Shown here in pieces: positions 1 through 12,000 of a stretch of 64,000 bases of DNA. The translations under genes were made by a program, and so were the position numbers. Positions within the stretch are counted from its first letter, which is position 1; the number at the start of each line of letters is the position of its first letter. This DNA comes from Epithemia pelagica. Taxonomy: Eukaryota > Bacillariophyta > Bacillariophyceae > Surirellales > Surirellaceae. The DNA is taken from positions 5,270,001 to 5,334,000 of the forward strand of contig OX337228.1 in NCBI GenBank assembly GCA_946965045.2. The letters run 5' to 3'. The notes below the pieces were generated by a model. That model was not told where the DNA came from. It ran no database searches and saw only the letters and a program-made list of their open reading frames with translations.

Positions 1-526
1 GACATAATTGAGAGCCAATTCTTCAATCAAGGCCTGTTCTCCAACGTGGTCCGGTAGATCAATTTTGTTTGCTAGAACGAGCATTGGCGTCGCTCCAATA
101 GACCCATCATCCAATAATTTATGCAGTTCTTTCTTTGCCATCGGCAATTTTTGTGGTGCAGCTGCGTCGACCACATACAATACTACATCGCATCCTTTTG
201 TGTACCGGGCCCATTCACTTCGATATTGTTCTTGACCCCCAATATCCCAACATTTCATATTCACTTGGCCTTTCTTAAATACTTTCACATTGAGACCAAT
301 GGTAGGAACGGTCTCAACTGCATGGCCGTGTGCCAGTACGGAGAGAAGAGTTGTCTTTCCACTGTTCAACCATCATTTTTTGCAATAAATGAGTGGCAAG
401 AGGAGAAGCAAATCGTCAGCGCGACTCCCACATCACGAACACATACCTGTTTTCCAAGCCGATGACAACAATGTCAAGCTTCTTTGTATAAAATATTTCC
501 AGGAGACGGGTTAACAATGCGCCCAT
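1..526 (-). CDS. ARF-family small GTPase, ARL8-like (3' end cut by window start)
   Basis: Two exons on the minus strand, 447-526 and 1-361, separated by an 85-bp GT-AG intron (362-446). The joined product begins MGALLTRLLEIFYTKKLDIV and contains the P-loop GLENSGKTT (split by the intron), the switch-2 motif WDIGGQ and the guanine-specificity motif NKID, all typical of ARF/ARL GTPases. The N-terminus resembles ARL8, which acts in lysosome and vesicle positioning, but this subfamily call is tentative. A myristoylatable Gly2 is present. The last helix of the G domain lies outside the window, so the protein is incomplete at its C-terminus. It is transcribed divergently from the roadblock gene. 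Confidence 0.85.
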
Positions 527-1098
527 TGTGTGGTTGTTGTGGCTACGTGTTCGGAACAACAACAATGCTCGCTAAATGGAGCACTCAAACAACAAGCGTT
601 TCAAGGACACTAACGAGCGGGAAATGGAAGACGGTTGTCAGAGTATGGTGATGAATGCTAATCCAACAACGGAAAGAGAATACATTCAGGCAATGACACG
701 AGGTGAAGCCCTTTGAACTCCGTTTGTTCGGAAAATTGCCGACAAGGGATCTGTATCGTGTTGCTAACGAGCCGCCATGTATTGTAGATTTGTGGGAAGA
801 AGATGAGTCGTCTGTCGCTCATGCGGCACGCCTCGTCCAATGAACATTCACTTTGATAGTAAGTATGTAGGACGATTGCGCCTGCCCATCCACGCGCATG
901 GTCGCATCGAAACAAGACCAACCCAGCTGCGAGATCCAGGTGACACCCATACGCGACTGCTCCCAGGTGCTGTTTTGGTGGCTTGTCCCTCTCATGATGA
1001 AGCGCTTTTGTTGTGTCAACAAACCGAAGAAGCGAGAAAGCAACCATCTGAAAAGAGAGGGTTCCATTATACAGGCTACCTGAAAGGAATTTTAAAAT
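527..1098. other. Intergenic region between divergent ARF-like and roadblock genes
   Basis: About 570 bp separate two divergent starts. Overlapping open frames exist on both strands around 658-1178 but none shows family motifs or a convincing composition. It probably holds both promoters; I see no defined regulatory element. Confidence 0.4.
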
Positions 1099-1443
1099 AT
1101 GGCAGAAGATATTACTGGCTCAGGTTCCAGCAGAGAAGTTGCGAGTGCCAATCTTCAAGAGCTTCAGGAAACTGTTAGTCGGCTTTCGTCCCATGCGGGT
1201 GTTGAGTCCGTTTTGATTCTGAACAGGTCAGGAGATATAATTGCCGAATCTTCGAAGCGTCAGAATGAGTCAAGTCCAGAAACTGCGGCATCTGTGAGCA
1301 AGCTGCTTAAATTGGCCACGAGCTACATACAATCCCTTTCTCCTGAGGATGAAGTGTCCTTTCTCCAAGTTCGTTCAAACCAACGTCGAGAACTCTACAT
1401 ATCTCCCTACGAAGGATACGTGTTGGCTTTGTCCAAGCGTTAG
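1099..1443 (+). CDS. Roadblock/LC7-family dynein light chain
   Basis: Single-exon 114-aa protein. The segment from about residue 20 to the end (LQELQETVSRLSSHAGVESV, then a strand beginning LILNRSGDIIAE, and the C-terminal LYISPYEGYVLAL) is the roadblock/LC7 fold: an N-terminal helix, a beta hairpin with the GDII turn and a final strand. These light chains dimerise and bind dynein intermediate chain in cytoplasmic or intraflagellar dynein. The length is close to the roughly 100 aa of DYNLRB proteins, with a short polar N-terminal extension. The ATG is the first in frame. Pennate diatoms lack flagella for most of the life cycle, so a cytoplasmic dynein role is the simpler inference. Confidence 0.85.
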   Translation: MAEDITGSGSSREVASANLQELQETVSRLSSHAGVESVLILNRSGDIIAESSKRQNESSPETAASVSKLLKLATSYIQSLSPEDEVSFLQVRSNQRRELYISPYEGYVLALSKR

Positions 1444-1517
1444 CGAACCTTCAGTTTTTTGTTTGGTCAGGGTTTCCAGAAAATGTTTGTATTGATAGTG
1501 ACTATCAGCAATACCCC

Positions 1518-3465
1518 TTAGTCGATAGATATAATCTCTTTTACTTTGAGCTGGGTTTTGGCTCGAGAGAGAGGATTGTCCCCAAATAGGATGTCGTCGT
1601 CGTCGTCTTCATCACTACTGTCCAAAGCTATCGCAGTTATAGAGTGTTTTCCTGTCAAGTCTGTCTTCTTTGATGAATTCCATGTCGTATGTTTTCGTCG
1701 CTTCAAGGCGCGCTCCTCTGTAGGAGTCTCAGTGGCATTCCCCATTATTTGAGCCACAGATTCATGAACAACGACATCTGCTGCAGCTGCGGTAGGTGCT
1801 TCTTTTCCTTCACTGTCCGATTTCTCCGCCGCTTGTATAGAAGCGCGCGTTTCCTGGTCGCGAAGAGACCTTTCAACCAGTTCACGATATTTCGATGCAC
1901 TATTCGTGTTATCTTCGCCAGAGTCATAATCATCCTGAGGTAAACCGTAGGCAACGAAAAGTTCCGCCGCACTCCGCGCCCCAAGGGTCCTCTTCCCAGT
2001 GACTATTTTTTCGCCGCCAGCTGTGCTCTGAAGGGGCAGGGATTGAAGAAGTGTTTTGCCGGCATCACCACATCCTGCTTTGTCAAAAGCCGTGAGAATT
2101 GACGAGATCGTGGGATGGAGCTCGCTTACAGCTGAAATCTTGGCATCACTAATTGTTGTGACCTGTTTCAACATCGCCTGATGAATTCCACCCACAGTTC
2201 GCCTTCCTGATTCACGATCACGTTCCACCTTGGCACATAATTCTTTATCTAGACAAGAAGTTGAGATACAACAACCAACATGGATGAACAGAAATAAGGA
2301 ACTTACATGTCATGAACCGATCCATGCCGGCCATCGGAACGGGTTCTTCATCAAACACAAGTCCGTGAAGAGATTCAAGCCTTCTTCGCCGTCTCCTCCC
2401 AACCTTTTGACCAAACGAATCCCTTGCACCCTGAGCCGACGGTCCAGCTTCTGGACCTTGAAAGGATGGCAGAGCTTCCGAGAAAAAGGCGGACGGAAAT
2501 GTCCGTTTCAGCATACGTCGATGTATCCTGCGAAGTGTGTTCACAGTGTCTTCCATGTGCGCTGTCTGAATGACTTGATTGTTTTTGTCAATCCGTATGT
2601 TCCACAAGACACTGTGCAAAGTTTCGGCGGGGCACCGATAGAGGTCTTTCTTGAGATCACCCTCAACCAGAAAAATGACTTGAGGTTGCCCCGAATCTTT
2701 CAGTCGTAATTGTTGCTCATTGTACCTGGTGCCGAACAAGGATGACTTGAGGTCTGACACTTCCTTTCGTTCAATTATGGTCCCCAACAATAGTTCTGCT
2801 TGGACGTCACTAGTACTTCCCCTTGAGCATCCTTGGGCGATCCATGTCATATCACCTATAGGTAGATTGCGTATCTCTGTAGGAATTCCACATTGCTGAG
2901 TTTTGCTCGAATAATGCTCGGCTTTACGTTCTCGGCGGTCAACGAGAAGGACAAGTCGCCATGTTAAATTCTTCCCTTTCCATTGATCTGCCTCTTTGCA
3001 TGCTTTCTGGTACGCAACCTCTTTCCTTGATGGGTGCTCTTTTTCTTTGAGAAGAGTTTGCAACAGTTGTTTCTGAGGGACTCTCGTAGCTTTGGGTGTA
3101 ACGGACGAAGAGCCTGTGTCATTGGTGTGGGCGGAAGCCCGTCCCTGCATTTCTGAATTGTTTTCTTTCTTTTTACCTCTTCTCCCCGTCGACTTTGTGG
3201 TAGGAATGTCTTTAGTAAATAAAAGTGAAGCAATTCCTGGTCCAATTCCTTTCAATTCTATGGCTTTTTCGTACGAAGTGATGGGTTCTTTCGTTTGGCA
3301 CAAAGAATCCATGGCTTTCTTCAAGGTGAAGGAAAAGTTGGATTGTGTGACCTTGTCACGTTTGTCGGCTATCAAATCGACTAGAGGTTGATTGGCTTCA
3401 CATTTTGCTTTGAATGCTTTCGATCGGTTCGTTGAAACTTGACGGATCCACGTCCGAGTTGCCAT
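1518..3465 (-). CDS. MUS81: MUS81 structure-specific endonuclease subunit
   Basis: Two exons (2307-3465, 1518-2248) joined across a 58-bp GT-AG intron give about 629 aa. Residues around 75 carry a helix-hairpin-helix (ELKGIGPGIASLL). The XPF/ERCC4 nuclease core follows with LLVDRRERK near residue 177 and IIERKEVSDL near 230, matching the family's ERKxxxD metal-binding centre. The second exon holds the C-terminal HhH region (GKRTLGARSAAELF) and an acidic tail. With an EME-type partner MUS81 cleaves branched DNA such as stalled forks and recombination intermediates. The frame stays open upstream to an ATG at 3687; I prefer 3465 because it starts next to family-like sequence and leaves about 300 bp of promoter facing the gelsolin gene. 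Confidence 0.88.
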
Positions 3466-3762
3466 TGTTGACAAAGATTTTTTTTGCTTCCCTCCTCGGA
3501 AAACCTCGCGAACGTAAGAATGTTGCCCACCCGGCTTCTCGATATAGACGTGCATGCGACATGGACGCGTGACATGGACGCGTGCACGCTGCTGGCAGGG
3601 GGCTTGGGGCTTGGGGGGCAAGATGGGGGAGTCATTAGACGAATGAGTCATGGACGAAGCTCTCTCTTTATTCGTGACTCTATCCAACTCTGCAGTATGG
3701 TATGAAGATACGATCCCGTATCTTAGTGTACCTCATTCCTCTTAAATTCACAACGATCGACA

Positions 3763-5041
3763 ATGCAGAAACCTGAACGTGTCAACTGGAAAGACTCCAA
3801 TCTCGCCTTGATTGGTAGCGATCTTGACCATAATATCAAGGCAGCTGCAGCTGGTGGCGAAGATGCGTGGGTGGGCGCAGGCAAAAAGGCTGAGGTTAGA
3901 GTCTGGCGCGTCGAACAGTTCAAGATTGTTGCTTGGCCCGAATCAAAGTATGGCAAGTTCCATGTCGGAGATTCGTACATCGTAATGAACTCCTATGTCA
4001 AGGACGGATCTGATGCTCTTCTTCATGATATCCATATCTGGATCGGAAGTGAATCATCCCAAGATGAATATGGTACTGCGGCCTACAAAATGGTCGAGCT
4101 CGATGAGTTTCTAGGAGGGGCTCCAGTTCAGCACCGAGAAGTTCAGGGCAGTGAATCTCCGGTAAGTGGGCTTGACTTCTTAGAATTAGATTATTGAGTT
4201 TCACTCACTCGCTCTTTTGTCAGATGTTCGTGTCGTACTTTGGTCGTCTCAGTTACTTGAAAGGTGGTTTCGCCACTGGATTTCGTCACGTCGAACCGAG
4301 CAAGGACGAGCCTCACTTGTATAAAATCAAGGGCACTAAGAAGGGCATGTCCATGGCTCAGGTTCCGGTGTCCAAGTCTTCGCTCAACCAAGGTGATTCT
4401 TTCATCTTGTTCGCAAACAAATCCTTGGTGTGGATTTGGCACGGTGAATCATCAAACCCCGATGAAAAGGCACGGGCAAATTCTGCAGCCGAAGAGATGT
4501 GTACGCAGGGTACTGCAGTCATCATTGAGTCTTCGGATGCTGAAGGCGAAAATGCAGAATTCTGGGCTTACCTTGGTGATGGAACGATCCAGCCGGCCGA
4601 AGGCGGCGACGAAGAAATCAAGGATTTCGTGCCTGTTCTCTTCAGGATCAAAGACAAGGGCACTGGTGGTTCCATCAATGCCGAGAAAGTTGCGGAGGCA
4701 CAGCCGATCAAGCGGCGATTTGGTCCTCCGACGAGCAAGATTGCTCGATCACTTCTCGACGACGATGATGTCTTCCTTCTCGACGCTGGATGGGAGATCT
4801 TTTTGTGGATGGGCAAGGCCTGTGACAAGAGCGAAAAGCTAGCTGGTATGAGCATTGCAGAAAACTACATGGTACGTTTACGGATGTGTGAATTGCTCTC
4901 ATGCTCATTGCAAACTAACACGCGCATATATGTCCTCTTCTTCTTGCTGAGCAGAAGGGACACTCGCGCACCGCCGATCTCCCTCTCTCGATTGTCAAAA
5001 GCGGTTGGGAAACGTCCCATTTCAATGAATACTTTGAATAG
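3763..5041 (+). CDS. Gelsolin/severin-type actin-binding protein
   Basis: Three exons (3763-4161, 4224-4871, 4955-5041), all phase 0 with GT-AG borders, encode 377 aa. Three gelsolin repeats can be seen. The first spans about residues 35-130 and has the motif KYGKFHVGDSYIV. The second begins in FVSYFGRLSYLKGGFATGF and includes GDSFILF and VWIWHG. The third includes DVFLLDAGWEIFLWMG. The size and three-repeat layout match severin/fragmin (about 360 aa) rather than full gelsolin (six repeats) or villin (with headpiece). Such proteins sever and cap actin filaments in a calcium-dependent way in the cytoplasm. The last exon is only 29 codons including the stop. Confidence 0.88.
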
Positions 5042-6001
5042 AAAGGCGGCCTATGCCGTTAGATCTCTACTTGGACCCTAAGGATAGCCTTGAAGGTAAT
5101 GGTTAGACCTTCTAGTAGGTTTACTCATGTCCATGTAGAAAGACTGGGGTCCAGCCGCGGGTGTATATTGTCGTCCGTTGTTGATGACGAGAATCAAACC
5201 GGTCCTACTTTGATTCGCCCATGAATTTTTTCCATGTCCCCGCGGTATGGGCTGTCCATCATGTCGGCAATGGATTCCCACGTCCGATTCCGATGTCATC
5301 TGTCAGCCATAGTAGAATGGACCATAAACCATAACGCCAAAGATGTCATTATTCAGGTCAATTTTTCCGCCCCAAAACTGATGACCCGCACCACGACTAC
5401 TTATCGGATTTGCGGTTGAGCATACTTATGTACATATGGCATTGCCCACGCGGAACACATAAGTATTCTTTGGAGGTGCGCGCATGATGGCATGCTCTTT
5501 CCACCGGCATGCCATGATAAGAATCATATTTCCGTTGAGAGCAGTTGAGCTCAACTTTTTTGGCTCCCCCAAGACGTATCTCTTTCCAACAGATTGCAAT
5601 CCCAATATCCAACCGAGTAACGCACCCGAGACTCGAGACATGACAGCATTCATCAACACGAACCACTGCTATTTGCTATTGCGCTATCCCCTACCCGCTA
5701 AAAAGACTTGTATTCATCAGCAGTTGTAAGTACTGTAGAATGGCATCACACTCTTTTGTAATATAATTTTTGCGGCGCGCCTTGCATTGAAAGTCAGGAC
5801 TTTGCTTTTTCTTTGGAGCTTGCATCTCTGTCTTGTTCGTCGATCCAAGTCGAAAAGCCGGAAAAGTCGGGGCTTGTCCACAACAGGGATCCTCATCGGA
5901 GGTGCGAGTTCAACAAGCCGTTACTATTCGATTTCGACGCCAACCACTGGAGGAATTGAGATTTTTGTGGATTGTGTGAGGCACAGCAACGGTGGAGGTC
6001 C
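5042..6001. other. 960-bp gene-poor interval
   Basis: Lies between the gelsolin-like stop and the start of the 2020-aa gene. Short overlapping frames occur on the minus strand at 5397-5666, but they have no recognisable domain and no codon-like composition. I see no RNA gene. It probably holds the promoter and 5' leader of the next gene. Confidence 0.35.
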
Positions 6002-9000
6002 ATGATGCACTCGACCTCAGTACCGGCTGTGGCAATACCGTCGTCCAAATCGGATGGAGGAGGCCCAAACTTGTTTCCCAGAAGAAGGAGGCGTCATTTT
6101 ACTAGTGGTCTGGCGAGTCGGTTGTTTTCATCCAATGCGGACAACAGTGGCACTGCAAGCAAGCCAAGTTATCCACATCAATCTAATGGAGAAAGTACGG
6201 AACAAGCTGGTCGTAAATCTCCTTTGTCGAGAGGTGGTCTTCGTCGAGATCGAATGGGAAACGTGGTCGGAACTGTCAATCATGGTATTCTCACGCCGAC
6301 AAAACAAAAACCAACGTCCAATTCACCACGCACAATTTCAAGCAGGAAATCCACTCGTACAGACAGAACAGACCCTATCGACAATTCGTTTGCATCCTCA
6401 AGTCCGTCACCGGTAAGAGGTGATGAGAGTCCGGATGACATTCGCTTTTCTGGGGATAACTGGAATCATAGGAAGGGACGAGCAAAGAGTTCTACACACG
6501 ATCCTCCTCTTCGATCTCATTTACGTAGAGGGGGAACAGGGGAGAGAGGTAAAGGTGCCCCCTTGGCTGTGAGCGTGGACCAGGATGAGGAAAACACATC
6601 CACACCCTTTCTCTTGTTCCCTGCTACTTCCCCTCCCGTTCATGTGGAGGACAACGTACCAGCTGCAACGTACTCTCCTGACGAGTTCGAGGACGACACT
6701 GACAGCAGTTTAAGCTGTAGCATCGAGAACAAACGTGCAAGCCCTGGCCCTGATCCCTCTCATGCAGCAGCGCCCACCTGGCAAGATCTCAAATTCGTAA
6801 CGCCGAATGCCGACGTTCAAATGCGAATGTCTCCTGTTGAGCAACAGATAAAGCAACTCCAACACCGTTCCCCGAGAACTGTACAACAGAAAAACCATTC
6901 TCCTGGAAGACGGGTAGCAGAGTGGCTGAGTAGTGCCAACAAACAAGTTTCAGTGCGAGACAGTGCTTCAGGACTGGCGCGCTCCCTAGATCAAGGAATC
7001 GAAATGCTGCTGGATCCTGTCCAGAAGTTTGTCCAATGTGCTGCACCAATGAGCGCTGCTGAAGCAGAAAAGCTTGCGCAACCAATTCCGTTACAAAAGG
7101 CTTCTTCCACGGTGTCAGGAGCCTCCACAGAGGTTGCAACGAACCGAGGGGTAGACATTGCGAAAAGACGAATAAGAGAGATGGAAGAGCAAATCGAACG
7201 GCGACGCGTGGCCGCAGAACAACAACAACAAGTCTTGCAAGAACAACGACTTTTGCAGGAGCAATTGAACCGAATCTCTTCACAGGCAGACGAAAGTTTG
7301 CCATCAGACGAGGAAGATGCCATTGTACGTCAGTTGGTGCAAACGAGGAAAGCGGTGAGAAACTACCGAAAAGGACAGGAAGATGACGGCGATGAACCCC
7401 CGTACATCCAACCATCGGTGATATATCGTAGTCGATTGTCGTTTGGTGCACCAAAAATAGCACCGAAACAGTTGGAGCAAAAGAGCATCCTTTCGGTTAG
7501 TGACGATGAAAGCAGTCGTATGACTCACAGCACTGCACAATCGAATCAACAGCACATATTGTTGCAGTCATCCCCCATTGTTGCTGGTCCACCATCAACC
7601 ATTGTTCCAAAAAGAAAAAGGTTTGATAAGCAAGTTGATCTTGTTCCTGCGCATCAACCCGAAATCCTAGTCACAGGAGAGACCTCGTCCATGCAGTCAG
7701 TAAGTCAATCATCGTCCATGAAAGTGGAAGTCCACAGAAATCAATTGGATAAGAACAAAACCCGTGAGATGTTTTCAGGGGTGCAGCATGGAGAACCACT
7801 GCAGCCATTGCACGAATCTATCAACGAAGAAGCCACTGGACAAGTAATTTCTCGCGGAACAAACGAGCATGCGGACTTGATGATCCCGAACCTTTCTCCT
7901 TCGCCCGTTTCAAACACAGAAGCTTTCCTTCCAATGAAGAATCATCCGTATAGGCCACCATCATCCCCGAAGTCAGACGGCGCTCTGAATATATCAAGGG
8001 TAAATCTGAACGATCTCTCAACTTTATCACCGAAGTCTGATTATGCCGTATTAGGGCACAGAGTGACAAGAACTCGTGCTGTTGGAGGGGATTATTATCT
8101 TTCTCCACCTGGAGTGTCTGGACGGATACCTCTGGTGGGCCAGGACTCACCCGACCCCGTCTTTTGTTCCAAGTCAATGACTTCGACCACACCCACTTCG
8201 ACGTCGGGCTATCACACGATCAGCTCAGGGTACAATACGACCGGCTCATGCACCGTTCTCGACAGAGACAGTAGTTTTGACTCATCGGTTATGAACCATA
8301 GTAAGGGAAGCCTTGTCTCGGGACTGAAAGCCGTCGAAGAAGAAAAAGACGAAGATTTTGTTCCAACGACTGGCATTGCTCCTTTGTCCAAGATGTCTTG
8401 TGTTCTTGGCAACGTTTCTATGCATGGTGCACAGCAACTTATTTCTTTGCCCATGCCTACTGAGATGCCAAATTCTGGTCGAAGTTATGAGGATTCTAAT
8501 TTTCAACTGTCTCATAGAGCAGACAAGGCTGCGGGTCCCCCATCGACCATGCAAGGTAGTGTCTCAGATGGTGGTTGCAGGAACGTCCCGACGCTGGCCG
8601 ACTTGGCTGTTATGAGTTCTTTCGCACGTAGTGACTCTCTCGACGATCCCTTACCAACCCTTCCCAAGGATTCAAAGATGAAAAGTGCGGGAAACTCGAA
8701 AAATACTAGGGTAGCTAATATCAGCGGCCAATGGCCTCGATCGACTGGGACTAGCAGGAAAGAAGGGGACGACATAAATGAAAGCGAAAGTAGGCGTGAA
8801 ATGCCCGAAATCGATGTGAGTGAAGAAGAAAGTTCCCTGTACAGAAAAACGCCAGCCTGGAATGTCATGAAAAGCTTGCGAAATGAACGCAAAGATACTT
8901 TATCAAACGGACCGAAAACATACACCCATGTTGACAGATCGATTCAAGCAGCTCCATTGGCTCTTCACCAGTCGAAAAGGAGTTCCTTTCATACTGCGTT

Positions 9001-12000
9001 TTCATTATTTGAAAAGAAGCCTGATTCAGGCGGTCATGTTTCTCTCTCGACGCCACCCCGCAGACATTCGAAACTAGGTGCTATGTTGTCAACGAAGAAT
9101 ACTGGCATAGTTCCACAACTGGAACCGGAAGAGTTGAGCATTGGTGTACAAAGCCTCAAATCTGTGTTTGAGTCGGTAAATTCACGGTCTACTCATGACT
9201 GTACCGATGATGACGGAGGAAGTGTGAAGAGCTTGCGACAAAAGCTTGAAGGGAGATCCAACTCTACTTTACTACGATCTTTACGTGAGGAAGACGACGT
9301 CGATGACGACACAGCAAGTGTCAAGAGTCTAAGAGAAAAGTTCGAGGGAACAGTCAAGTCTGTGACTTCCAGATCTCTCCAAGAGCAGGATGACGACACT
9401 GCGAGCGTGAGAAGTTTGAAGGACAAATTTGAGGGAACGACCAAGAACGTTGATCAAGGTGTAAAGAAAATGCGTGACATGTTCGAAGCAAAGTCCAGGC
9501 CCATCACGAAACCTTTTGGAACTGGAACCGCTGAGCTACAGGAAGTGTTTTCGAAATTTCAGTCAAGACAGACCGCAAAGGAAAGAGTAAGACGTGCGAC
9601 GTCCATCTCGAATCGAATGAATCAACGAAAAGCCTCTGGGACGAAAGCAAACGCGCTTTCTGCTAGGGGTGGGCTGGAAACAAAACCCTCCCCCGTCGAC
9701 ACGAACCGAAATTCACAAACACAGAATGGTGATTGTAGTAAAACCCAATCCACGAACAGTGGACACACATCTCAAGTTTCAGTGGCAGATCGGGTGAAGA
9801 GCTTTGGTTCTATGTCTCGATTCAAGCCCCTAGCATTGCCAGTGAGAACAAGACCGAGCGTTGCTCAGAACACACCTGACGGATTCGTTCGATGGCGTAA
9901 CATGACAGAGTATCCAAAACGTGGGGTCGGACGTATCACGGAAAATCCTTCACAGACGGAATCATCAGCCATTGAGCTGCAAAAGGCAGTAGGAGAAAGA
10001 CACCATGGACAAGATAGAACCAAACATCAAACGGTAGCACAAGGTCGAGGAGATTTAAAGAAAGAATCCAAGACCTGCGCACATGATGTGGATCACAAAA
10101 GCGCTGGTCGTGATATGCTTGCTCAAGCCGTGATTGCTGCAAAATTGAAGCCGCTAGACGGGCGAAGTAACCGCAACGCTTCCTTAATGATGGTTGCCTC
10201 ACCCCCAACGAGAAGGTCTGCAGTGTCCATCCCTTTGCCATCCATTGGCGACAAGTCTAATTCTTATTTTTTGAATTCAAATGAAGAGGTGCGTCAGGGA
10301 AATTTGAGTAATCATGTCGATGAAATAGCCCCACTCCCATTGTGGTCCAATATAACCTCCATTGAAGAGAAGCCTCCAGTGACAGTTAAAGATAATTACA
10401 CGACAGATGAGACTTTTGAGTCTGCCGCAGATTCTTCTCGAAATAAACGATCACAGGTAACAGAAGTCAGTTCCTCCTACGATGCCCCAACAAACCAGAA
10501 ACAAGAACAAATGGTTGCAGCAACGACATCCCATCATCACGTGACGAAGAAGAAAGAAGATAGCGACAGTGCAATGTCTTCGAGCGAGAGTGATTTTTCA
10601 GATGGCGTCACGTTGGATGTGTCCATTGCTGAGGTTTCGGGACTCACCCTTCCAACTGTATTAGCAGACAAGGGTGCTTCTAATTCAGACGCCAGAGACG
10701 ACGAGACGTCAAGTGAAGTCAGCAATAAGTTGGAAACTGATGCTCGTCGGTCAGAGGCGTCGTCGAGTCAGACTCCGGAGATTCTTGCACCTCTTATAGC
10801 TAGGGGGATGCAAACTTCTGACGAACTGAGTGCTTCCAATAACTTATTTGATGCCCGTGCTAGTTCTCTGGATCAGAGACAAAGTGTGATGGATGCACAC
10901 ATGGCTGAGAAATCCGATCAGGGTGAGTTACACTCTGAGGAGAAGAAGAGTGATGAAGGACATGTTTCGGCTGGGTGGGACGGAAGCCGGGTTCGAAGAA
11001 TGTTTCCGGATACATCACCGGCAGACCAGGAAATCTTTCGTTTTGATTCTGAATGGCTTTCAGTACCATCGGGGCCAATGGAATCAGCAAAGATCGAAAG
11101 AGAATCAGGTTCTAGCCGTCATGGGAATGCAGATTCAAAAACATTCACAGTTATTAACCGAGTCAAGCAAGACTCTTCCAAATCAGAGCAGCCTCTAGAA
11201 GATCGACTTTCTTCGTCCAGCGAAGCACAGGTTCCTCGGCCTCGTCTGGGGTTATCTTCACTTGCAGACGGACGACCTTCAGCTGCGCTGACAAGATTGA
11301 GGAGAGTTAGAGCTACAGGCCGTTTGAATGGGCATAAGAAATCAACAACCGACCGTGAAGAGAAAAATGATAATTCCGTTCATGATCACAAAGCCGTCGT
11401 TGCTTCTACCATTACCCGCGGACCTTCTACTTTTTTGAAAAAGTACAACCCGAATGGTTCGACTGGGTCCAAGGTGACCTCAACAGATTCTTCTCCTTCG
11501 GATGGGATTAGGAGGCCCACCATGCCTTCGGGGCAAGGCGTAAATGAAGAATCACCGAAAACCAGTACTGCTTCATCTCGACATTCAAGTAGTTTGATGG
11601 GTAACCAACCAAGAAGATACCGGACCATCATGGGCGAGGCATATGCCACACCCGATTCCCATCGCCTCTTGCCGCGCATTCCAGAAACAGATACGAACGA
11701 GCACGCCAAGGTAGATTCATCATCGCCTTCTGTGAAGAAGATTTCAGAACATTACACGCAGGCACTGAAGCGGACTGAGAACACTCCCAAGCAGCCTCCC
11801 TTCCTGGCAACCACGAAGAGATATCGTCATGGGCAATTGGGCGAAAAACCGATCATCATGAACAGGCCTCCTGACCCACAAAGGCAAGTCAATTCGGACA
11901 ATGCTGCCATGGTGGCGCGACTCCGAATCCTCAAAGAATCACGGATCCGTAGGTCCAAGGCGCTTTTCATGAACTCCCCTGACCACGAAGACCAGTCCTG

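Noticed and set aside
658-1178. Overlapping open frames on both strands between the ARF-like and roadblock genes
   Set aside because: No start context, domain or consistent composition; two strands and several frames are open at once.
5397-5666. Two overlapping minus-strand frames of 77-89 codons
   Set aside because: No motif or targeting signal; frames overlap each other and lie in a gene-poor interval.
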